NCBI GenBank assembly: GCA_023957235.1
Contig: JAMLHI010000002.1
Location: forward strand, 139,836-203,835
Reading direction: 5' to 3'
DNA: 64,000 bases
DNA from: Chitinophagales bacterium
GTDB taxonomy: Bacteria > Bacteroidota > Bacteroidia > Chitinophagales > JADIYW01
Part shown: one piece after another, positions 1 to 5,287 of the stretch
How the letters are laid out: each line of letters begins with the position of its first letter
Numbering within the stretch: the stretch's first letter is position 1
Program-made: the position numbers and the translations under genes
The notes under the pieces: generated by a model
The model's database searches: none
Told to the model about the DNA's origin: nothing
What the model saw: the letters and a program-made list of their open reading frames with translations, nothing else

Positions 1-395
1 TTACCGTAGAGGAGAAACACAAGATCATTCAGGAGTTAATTTCTACTCAATGTACCAAGGTGGAGATTTGGGAGAAATACACTGGTGAAGAACAAGAGCA
101 CGGGCAGTTGCTTCGCTGGATGCGACAATTAGGCTACAATACTGGAATCAAAACCAGAAGACCTAACTTTGTATCAAATCTATATCCAATGGTACAGAAA
201 AAAATCAAACCAGACAGAGCAACTAACAATGATGATGAATCATTTGATAACCTGCAATTAAAAAAGCGAATAGTGGAATTAGAAAAGCAATTAAAAGATG
301 CAGAGCTAAAAGCAATTGCTTTCTCTACAATGGTAGATGTTGCTGAAAAGGAGTTTAAAATTCCGATAAGAAAAAAGTTCAATACCAAACCATAG
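1..395 (+). CDS. IS3-family transposase OrfA (5' partial)
   Basis: The frame is open from the first bases of the window (reading TVEEKHKIIQELIS before the first internal GTG at 60), so the true start is upstream. OrfA proteins of IS3 elements are about 100-130 residue DNA-binding subunits with an N-terminal helix-turn-helix (only partly present here) and a C-terminal leucine-zipper-like coiled coil; the stretch LQLKKRIVELEKQLKDAELK at about 250-320 is that coiled coil. It ends at a TAG at 393-395, five bases before the OrfB start codon. A slippery heptamer near its 3' end can shift ribosomes into OrfB. It carries no catalytic residues of its own. Confidence 0.85.
   Translation, partial: TVEEKHKIIQELISTQCTKVEIWEKYTGEEQEHGQLLRWMRQLGYNTGIKTRRPNFVSNLYPMVQKKIKPDRATNNDDESFDNLQLKKRIVELEKQLKDAELKAIAFSTMVDVAEKEFKIPIRKKFNTKP
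371..377 (+). promoter_or_regulatory. Programmed -1 frameshift slippery site (A AAA AAG)
   Basis: In the OrfA frame the codons read AAA AAG at 372-377, preceded by A at 371, giving the classic X XXY YYZ heptamer A AAA AAG. A -1 slip here continues in the frame that begins GTT at 377 and stays open through the OrfB ATG at 401, producing an OrfAB fusion (..RKK|VQYQTIEAMKSN..). This is the established way IS3 elements make their active transposase. Seen directly as sequence; the frameshift itself is inferred from the family. Confidence 0.75.
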
Positions 396-400
396 AAGCC

Positions 401-1324
401 ATGAAAAGTAATTTTTCACACATAGGATTAGCCAAGCTATGTGGATGGTTTGGTATCAGCAGACAGGCTTATTATCAAAACAATTGGGAAGGAATCTCAA
501 CTACCTTGGAAGAAGATTTGGTAATACAACGAGTAAAAGAAATCCGTAAAAAACATCGAAGAATGGGAACACGAAAACTATATGAAATGTTACAACCATT
601 CCTACTTGAACATCAAATAAAAATAGGCAGAGATGGATTATTCAACCTACTGTCTTCCAATCATTTACTCATAAGGAAAAGAAAGCGGAGGATACAGACC
701 ACTAACTCTTACCATTGGCTAAGAAAGTATCCCAATCTAATACGAGAATTTGTACCAACAGCTCCAAACCAGCTATGGGTGAGCGATATCACTTACTGGA
801 AAATTAACACTGGCGAACACCTTTATATCAGCTTGATTACCGATGCCTACTCACATAAAATTGTAGGCTATCAGGTAGCTGAAACAATGGAAGCCATAGA
901 AAGTATTGAAGCTTTGCATAAGGCTCTCTCTGCCTTGGGGGCAGAGAGCCTTATGAATCTTATCCATCACAGTGACAGAGGCATTCAGTATTGTAGCCAT
1001 GCTTATGTAAAGTTATTACAGGACAATGGTATAAAAATTAGTATGACCGAAAATGGAAATCCTTTAGAAAATGCAGTAGCAGAAAGAATAAACGGAATTA
1101 TTAAAGATGAGTATTTAGAAACGTATGACATTAATAATATCAATGAAGCCAAGACACTACTCAAAGACATAGTGAATTTATATAACAGCGAAAGACCTCA
1201 CATGAGTATCAGTAATTTGACACCAAATCATATTCATCATTCAAAAACCAAGATAAAAATAGAAAGATTATGGAAGAATTATTATCGAAAAAATCCTACT
1301 ATTGTAAACCCAAATCAGGACTAA
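401..1324 (+). CDS. IS3-family transposase OrfB (DDE integrase)
   Basis: A 307-residue integrase-core protein. The N-terminal HTH_21-like part (VKEIRKKHRRMGTRKLYEML) is followed by an rve domain with the catalytic triad visible as WVSDITYW, HHSDRGIQY and NAVAERINGIIKDE (the Glu of AER). This matches the length and order of IS3-group OrfB proteins. It is translated either from its own ATG or as the second half of the OrfAB frameshift product. No stop or frameshift interrupts it, so the copy may be active if the left end is intact. A GC-rich hairpin sits inside the gene at 920-952. Confidence 0.92.
   Translation: MKSNFSHIGLAKLCGWFGISRQAYYQNNWEGISTTLEEDLVIQRVKEIRKKHRRMGTRKLYEMLQPFLLEHQIKIGRDGLFNLLSSNHLLIRKRKRRIQTTNSYHWLRKYPNLIREFVPTAPNQLWVSDITYWKINTGEHLYISLITDAYSHKIVGYQVAETMEAIESIEALHKALSALGAESLMNLIHHSDRGIQYCSHAYVKLLQDNGIKISMTENGNPLENAVAERINGIIKDEYLETYDINNINEAKTLLKDIVNLYNSERPHMSISNLTPNHIHHSKTKIKIERLWKNYYRKNPTIVNPNQD
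920..952 (+). repeat. GC-rich hairpin inside orfB
   Basis: AAGGCTCTCTCTGCC (920-934) faces GGCAGAGAGCCTT (940-952); the arms pair over 13 bp with a 2-nt bulge and a loop of about five bases. It is far more GC-rich than the surrounding gene and stays in frame (coding LSALGAES). It could slow transcription or translation or be a captured short repeat; no function is assigned. Confidence 0.6.
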
Positions 1325-1389
1325 AAATGAATTGTAAACTTATAACAGAATTAATCTATTAAACTGTAAACTTTTTTTAGGACGAGTCA

Positions 1390-1757
1390 ATTATACAGCA
1401 ACAAATGCTGTTCGGGGTGGTGTTGGTGCTGGCATGTATAATACGGAGCGTATAATAGCTAATCAGGGTGGCGGAAACTACGCAGCCCAGTCATGTGCCA
1501 ACTATCAAGGTGGGGAATATGGAGATTGGTATCTTCCCTCAAAAGAAGAATTGAATCTAATGTATCAAAATCAAACAGCTATTAATACCACTGCAACAGC
1601 CAATGGTGGTAGCGGTTTTGCTATTGCCGTCTATTGGAGTAGTACGGAGCACGCCGACGATGATTCCAGGGCGTGGGTCTTCTACTTCGGCAATGGGTTT
1701 ACCTACTACACCAAAAAGTACGATACAAACTATGTGCGTGCTGTTCGGGCTTTTTAG
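1390..1757 (+). pseudogene. C-terminal fragment of DUF1566/Lcl-type protein, DGR target, truncated by the IS
   Basis: Directly after the IS right end the frame reads NYTATNAVRGGVGAGMYNTERI and continues to a TAG at 1757. The motifs GDWYLPSKEELNLMY, YWSSTE and YVRAVRAF are the hallmark of DUF1566 (Lcl_C), a C-type-lectin-like fold often used as the displayed variable protein of Bacteroidota diversity-generating retroelements. The N-terminal half and start codon are missing, presumably left on the other side of the IS. An internal ATG exists at 1434 but the homologous frame starts before it. Functional expression is unlikely unless transcription comes out of the IS. Confidence 0.82.
1640..1750 (+). 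other. Probable DGR variable region (VR)
   Basis: Between the conserved YWSSTE and VRAVRAF blocks the codons are unusual for this AT-rich genome: many end in C (cac gcc gac, tcc, gtc ttc tac ttc ggc, acc tac tac acc, tac, aac). In DGRs the template carries AAC/AAT codons and mutagenic reverse transcription changes only the adenines, leaving NNC codons exactly like these. The residues concerned (HADDDS, VFYF, FTYY and so on) sit where Bacteroidota DUF1566 templates encode Asn/Gln runs. The template copy is not in this window, so the exact VR limits are approximate. Confidence 0.65.
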
Positions 1758-1813
1758 CTATTTAACAATTTAACTATTTACAGCGAAGCGGTCGATTTTT
1801 GTTAGGAATGAGT

Positions 1814-1840
1814 GCAATATAAAGCTCGCTTTAATATTGC
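1814..1840 (+). repeat. Hairpin downstream of the variable region
   Basis: GCAATATAAAGC (1814-1825) and GCTTTAATATTGC (1828-1840) pair with one bulged A around a 2-nt loop. It lies about 55 bases after the VR-containing frame ends and just before the avd remnant. DGR target sites are known to carry a hairpin/cruciform a short way after the VR that helps target recognition; this could be its remnant, or a terminator without a U-tract. Confidence 0.5.
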
Positions 1841-1881
1841 CGAGTGACGACACAAAATCACGCAAGTATTTTTTTTGAAAT

Positions 1882-2165
1882 ATGGCATTATATTACGAAT
1901 TGCAGGTTTTTAAGGATGTTTACACACTTGTTCAGAAGGTGTTTTTTATACACAAGACTTTCCTCGTGAGTACAAATACACTCTTGGTCAGGATATGAAG
2001 TGAGATGCCATACAGCTCGTAAGAAGTATTTATAGAGCCAATAAGGCGAAAGACAAGGTTGTTTGTTTAGAAACTTTTTTAGACGACTTTGAGTTGCTCA
2101 AATTTGAAATACGCCTTTGTGGGGATATAAGAATTTTAGCAATAAAAAAAACAACGAAACGCTAA
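1882..2165 (+). pseudogene. avd: Degenerate avd (DGR accessory variability protein)
   Basis: From ATG 1882 the frame reads MALYYELQVFKDVYTLVQKV and ..FIHKTF, then one base is missing near 1960-1963; the next frame continues PREYKYTLGQDMK, hits TGA at 2001-2003 (where an Arg CGA would fit), and goes on DAIQLVRSIYRANKAKDKV, then FLDDFELLKFEIRLCGDIRI to TAA at 2163-2165. Joined, this is the four-helix-bundle family that includes Avd, the small protein that forms a ring and binds the DGR reverse transcriptase. Its place just after a DUF1566 target gene is the standard DGR order. One frameshift plus one nonsense codon make it a pseudogene. Confidence 0.8.
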
Positions 2166-2168
2166 CAT

Positions 2169-2277
2169 GCTACTACTCGCAAGCCGAAAGAATCGCTTCG
2201 ATTAACATTTCTCTTTAGGAAAAAGCCTTATATTCGTATCTAAGTTTAATGTTAAAAGTCGGCCAGCGAGTAGTAGC
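2169..2277 (+). repeat. Long nested stem-loop (about 109 nt)
   Basis: Three nested pairs are visible: GCTACTACTCGC (2169-2180) with GCGAGTAGTAGC (2266-2277), GCCGA (2183-2187) with TCGGC (2259-2263), and TTAACATT (2202-2209) with AATGTTAA (2248-2255). The outer 12-bp stem is perfect. The element starts four bases after the avd remnant stop. It resembles a folded recombination site (attC-like) or a structured RNA; no template repeat is recognisable in it. Function unknown. Confidence 0.65.
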
Positions 2278-2588
2278 TGCCCGTCAGGCTGTAAAAAAAG
2301 TCCTTTTCTTATAAAATACCCCCCGTAAAAATCTAAGAAATGCCTGTATTTGCTTTTTAAGAAAACTTATTTTTAGGCTGCTATACTTTGCTGGTGAAAA
2401 TAAAAGGGCTTAAAATGGCTGAAATAAAGTCTCTTTTCTACAAAAAGGCCACCTCTTGGGTACTTCGGTGTACACACGATAAATACCCATAATTATAGGC
2501 ATTTTTTGTACAAATATTATACTTTAAAAATACAAAATTTTTACTACTTTTGATTGAGTCAGTGAAAGATTTTTTTTTACGGATTGCC
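2278..2588. other. Intergenic stretch without recognisable gene
   Basis: AT-rich and non-coding in all frames. I looked for a DGR template repeat (Asn-rich AAC runs matching the VR) and for reverse-transcriptase motifs and saw neither. A TAnnTTTG-type box (TACTTTTG, 2545-2552) points toward the toxin-antitoxin genes but is 125 bases away and lacks a convincing -33 element. Confidence 0.5.
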
Positions 2589-2639
2589 GCTGTCTGCAAC
2601 CATTTCAGAACAGAGCTCCAAATAAAAATTTTGATTTTA

Positions 2640-2654
2640 TACCAATACTTGGTA
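2640..2654. promoter_or_regulatory. Palindromic operator candidate upstream of the antitoxin
   Basis: TACCAA-TAC-TTGGTA is a perfect 6-bp inverted repeat with a 3-bp spacer, 22 bases before the antitoxin start. ParD/CopG antitoxins autorepress their operon by binding such short palindromes, so this is the natural operator candidate. Confidence 0.5.
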
Positions 2655-2676
2655 TGTTTGAATCAAATTAAAAGTT

Positions 2677-2928
2677 ATGGCTAAAAATACATCGATTTTG
2701 TTGGGCGACTATTTTGACAACTTCATAAACCAACAAATTAAAAGTGGAAAATATTCTTCGGCAAGTGAAGTTGTACGAACAGCATTAAGAATGTTTGAAT
2801 ATGAAGAATCTAAAAAAACGGAATTGATAAACGAACTGAAAAAAGGAGAAAAATCAGGTTTCGTAAAAGAGTTTAACAAAGAAAACTTCCGAAAAGAACT
2901 TCATCAAAAACATCTTGCTGAAAAATGA
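2677..2928 (+). CDS. ParD-like (ribbon-helix-helix) antitoxin
   Basis: An 83-residue protein. The N-terminal part (NTSILLGDYFDNFINQQIKSGKYSSASEVVRTALRMFE) is the ribbon-helix-helix fold with the type II antitoxin ParD signature GKYSSASEVVRTALR. The acidic/basic C-terminal tail (ELINELKKGEKSGFVKEF) is the toxin-wrapping segment of the family. It binds and neutralises the ParE toxin encoded next and represses the shared promoter. The genes overlap by ATGA (2925-2928), typical of translationally coupled toxin-antitoxin operons. A palindrome at 2640-2654 is the likely operator. Confidence 0.88.
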   Translation: MAKNTSILLGDYFDNFINQQIKSGKYSSASEVVRTALRMFEYEESKKTELINELKKGEKSGFVKEFNKENFRKELHQKHLAEK

Positions 2929-3227
2929 ATTACAAAATAAGCGTTGAAGCAAAGAATGATATTGAGAAGATTTGGCTTTACACTTTTGAGAATTGGTCGC
3001 TCAAACAAGCTGACCGCTATTTTGATTTGATAATGGACGAAGTTGAATACATTACTGAAAACCCAAATTCCGAAAAGGATTATAGTGATGTAAGAAAAGG
3101 ATACTTGAGAAGTCGAATAAAGTCGCATTTCATTTTCTACAAAGTGAACAAAAAGCAAAATGAAGTAGAAATTATTAGAGTTCTACACCAAAGCATGGAC
3201 ATTGAAAACAAACTGAATGTCGAATAA
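2925..3227 (+). CDS. ParE/RelE-superfamily toxin
   Basis: A 100-residue protein with the compact RelE/ParE fold. Motifs seen are YKISVEAKNDIEKIWLYTFENW at the start, the central YLRSRIKSHFIFYKV strand and the C-terminal VEIIRVLHQSMDIE, which is the family ending (IxRVLHxxMD). ParE members poison DNA gyrase, while RelE members cut mRNA. Pairing with a ParD-type antitoxin favours ParE. Its start codon overlaps the antitoxin stop, and an intrinsic terminator follows at 3264-3300. Length and motifs are intact, so the module is probably functional. Confidence 0.88.
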   Translation: MNYKISVEAKNDIEKIWLYTFENWSLKQADRYFDLIMDEVEYITENPNSEKDYSDVRKGYLRSRIKSHFIFYKVNKKQNEVEIIRVLHQSMDIENKLNVE

Positions 3228-3263
3228 AAAAGTATGGCTGCAGACAACATTATGACTAATAGC

Positions 3264-3300
3264 AAAAAGCCCTAACACATAATATTGTTTGGGGCTTTTT
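3264..3300 (+). terminator. Intrinsic terminator after parE
   Basis: AAAAAGCCC (3264-3272) pairs with GGGCTTTTT (3292-3300) around a loop of about 19 bases, 37 bases after the toxin stop. The T-run closes the stem, and the A-run on the other side would make it work in both directions. Confidence 0.7.
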
Positions 3301-3377
3301 GCCATTCGTTGTACTTCGACAAGCTATTAGATTTGCCAAAGGACAAATAATTATCTTTATAATGACATAAACTGATA

Positions 3378-3455
3378 CCAAAGAAGAAGAGGTGAACTAG
3401 TTCGACAGTTAAGTTTTCAGCCTTATATTGAGCATTAGTCCTCTTCTTCTCTTGG
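3378..3455 (+). repeat. Inverted repeat, possible relic of IS110 non-coding RNA region
   Basis: CCAAAGAAGAAGAGG (3378-3392) and CCTCTTCTTCTCTTGG (3440-3455) form a stem with one extra base around a 47-nt interior. It lies about 60 bases before an IS110-type N-terminal remnant. IS110 elements carry their bridge RNA in the non-coding end upstream of the transposase, so this may be a piece of it. That link rests on position only. Confidence 0.4.
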
Positions 3456-3515
3456 GTTTATAGAGCCGCTTAAAAAAATTAAGATTAAAGGCTTATTAAT
3501 AGCTAAATGTAAAGT

Positions 3516-3635
3516 TATGAAAAACTCTTTATTGGAATAGATATTTCCAAAGACACCTTTAATTATTGTTTTCAGACAGAAGATAATGAACTACTTCAAT
3601 CTGATGGTATTTGTGAAATTGTATTTCCTTTCATA
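3516..3635 (+). pseudogene. IS110-family transposase N-terminal remnant
   Basis: Without a start codon, the frame reads YEKLFIGIDISKDTFNYCF and then QTEDNELLQSDG before degenerating and stopping. The GIDISKDTF block is the first DEDD (RuvC-like) motif of IS110-family transposases, including its catalytic first Asp. Only about 35 of the usual 300-plus residues survive. I found no convincing C-terminal (Tnp20) remnant downstream. This is a deletion relic of a second mobile element in the same accessory region. Confidence 0.7.
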
Positions 3636-3800
3636 TCTTAAAAATTTTAGTGAATTTTAAAGATATAATGCTTATTTTCGAGAGTTATAATATGGCTTGG
3701 GAGAACGCTCACCGTAGGTGTCGCTTGAACAAGCAGCTTTGTAAGAGTTGGGGTGAAGAATAAAAATCAGTATATATACTTCAATTCAGCAGTAAGTACT

Positions 3801-5113
3801 AAATTCAACAGTAGTACTTCTATTTTCCATCTCTCACAAAATTGATAAAACATTGACAATCAGGTTATTAAGAAATATAAAAGTATATCATTATAAAACA
3901 GAAAATAAGAATGAAAAAAATAAAATTAGCATTACTATTAATTAGCATGGTTTCAATAGGCGAGTTAGCTTATGCCCAAGAGGATGACATCAACAGCGCT
4001 GATAACAAAGCTTACAGCAATTTTGATTTTATTGCTGGCACAAAAACTATTTTCTATGACGACTTCTCTTCCACATTAATTAAGTGGAAAATTATTGAAT
4101 ATGACCAGTCAGATGAAGTAGAAAAACCCGGTATCAAGAAAATTGAAAACGAAAACTATAATTGGTTGAAAACACCAAGACGAGGAATTTTTTACCCTAT
4201 TAATTTAAAAACGCTACCAGAACATTTTACTATTGAATTTGATATGTGGGCTGACTCCGAGAGAATGAGTGAAATGGAAAGTGGCTTAATAATATCCATA
4301 GTTGGAAACAAAGTGATTAGAGATGAATATAGTACGGCATTTGATGAAAATCCTCAAATACAAATAGATATACATCCATCTCAAGAACTTCTTTATTGCT
4401 TGGCTACCAAAGAAAATTATGACGGAGAAAGGCTTTTGGACAGGAAAGACATCAAAAATGGGTGGAAACCAGAAAAGATTCATAGAATCTCTATTTCGAG
4501 AAATGGAACACACATAAAAGTTTACGTTGACGATAAGAAGTTTCTTGACCTCCCTAACGGCTTGCCCACAATAACATCTTACACTTTGATAATGGCAACC
4601 AATATGTGGGGAGATGGATTATATTTTACAAATTTTAAAGTCGCAGAACTTGAATCAAAAGCGATAAAAATAGATAACGAAAATAAATTTGTTACTAATG
4701 CAATTTACTTCAATGTAAATTCAGCAACTATCAAACCAGAATCTTGGCCTGCATTAAAACAAGCAGCAAGTGCCATAAAATCAATACAAGGAACTATAAA
4801 AATTATTGGACATACCGATAGCGATGGTAACGACACAGACAATCTCACATTATCAAAGAAACGTGCTGAAGCAGTTAAATTATTTTTGATAAAAAACTTT
4901 GAAATTGAAGGGTCGAGATTAGTAATAGATGGTGAAGGAGAAGCAAAACCTATAGACAACAATAACACATCTGAGGGAAAAGCCAATAACAGAAGAGTTG
5001 AGTTTGTTCTGCAAAAACAGTAAGCTAGAACCGCTTGAACACAATATTTATAAAATAACTGCATGAAGTAGTGCATGAAACATTTGTAAAAATTCAACAG
5101 TATTACTCCTATT
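3801..5113. repeat. Near-identical 24-bp direct repeats bracketing the OmpA-domain gene
   Basis: The segments 3801-3824 and 5090-5113 (both starting AAATTCAACAGTA) match at 22 of 24 positions in direct orientation. A second shared word, CGCTTGAACA, precedes each copy (3722-3731 and 5032-5041). The gene between them is thus flanked by related sequence, as expected after duplication or insertion of a cassette. Confidence 0.5.
3911..5023 (+). CDS. OmpA-domain outer-membrane/periplasmic protein
   Basis: A 370-residue protein with a signal peptide (KLALLLISMVSIGELAYAQ, cut near residue 22). Residues 40-250 look like a concanavalin/LamG-type beta-sandwich (FDFIAGTKTIFYDDFSS at the start, FTIEFDMWAD, HRISISRNGTHIKVYVDDKKF), a layout seen in other Bacteroidota OmpA proteins. 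Residues 260-370 are a clear OmpA peptidoglycan-binding domain (IYFNVNSATIKPESWPAL, IIGHTDSDG, LSKKRAEAVK, GEGEAKPI, NNRRVEFVL). It probably anchors a ligand-binding module to the cell wall. It stands alone, flanked by direct repeats, in an accessory region. Confidence 0.85.
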   Translation: MKKIKLALLLISMVSIGELAYAQEDDINSADNKAYSNFDFIAGTKTIFYDDFSSTLIKWKIIEYDQSDEVEKPGIKKIENENYNWLKTPRRGIFYPINLKTLPEHFTIEFDMWADSERMSEMESGLIISIVGNKVIRDEYSTAFDENPQIQIDIHPSQELLYCLATKENYDGERLLDRKDIKNGWKPEKIHRISISRNGTHIKVYVDDKKFLDLPNGLPTITSYTLIMATNMWGDGLYFTNFKVAELESKAIKIDNENKFVTNAIYFNVNSATIKPESWPALKQAASAIKSIQGTIKIIGHTDSDGNDTDNLTLSKKRAEAVKLFLIKNFEIEGSRLVIDGEGEAKPIDNNNTSEGKANNRRVEFVLQKQ

Positions 5114-5287
5114 GAGCGTTAGAGCTAAATTCAACTTTAGTTTGTCTCGCCTTAAAAAAGGATTACACTCCATTACTCACTCTTCTCAATTTTGTTACAT
5201 AAAAAATAAGATATCAGCCACCATACATTTATCATCTTTTTATACCTTTACCATTCATTGTGTGATGTAATTTTAATTATTAAATGT

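Larger units (their letters stand above)
1..1389 (+). mobile_element. IS3-family insertion sequence, left end outside window
   Basis: Two consecutive frames encode the helix-turn-helix OrfA and DDE integrase OrfB of an IS3-family element. The left terminus lies before base 1. The right end is placed at 1389 because the sequence ...GGACGAGTCA (1380-1389) ends in CA, as IS3 ends do, and the reading frame that follows immediately resumes a different protein (a DUF1566-like fragment). By this reading the element inserted into that gene. The terminal inverted repeat cannot be confirmed because the partner end is not visible. Family assignment is firm; the exact right boundary is an inference. Confidence 0.85.
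2589..3248. repeat. Inverted repeats flanking the parDE-like module
   Basis: GCTGTCTGCAACC (2589-2601) and GGCTGCAGACAAC (3236-3248) are inverted relative to each other with 11 of 13 positions matching. They bracket the toxin-antitoxin pair with 75 bases on the left and 8 on the right. This could mark a small mobile cassette boundary or simply a large stem; neither is proven. Confidence 0.4.

Noticed and set aside
2278..2676. Searched for a DGR template repeat or reverse transcriptase
   Set aside because: No stretch resembles the VR with Asn codons, and no RT motif such as a YADD box is encoded on either strand.
3692..3763. 23-codon ATG frame MAWENAHRRCRLNKQL
   Set aside because: Too short, no recognisable homology, and set among IS debris; not called as a gene.
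4705..5097. 130-codon minus-strand open frame opposite the OmpA domain
   Set aside because: The + strand encodes unmistakable OmpA motifs over the same bases; the antisense translation has no plausible fold or start context.
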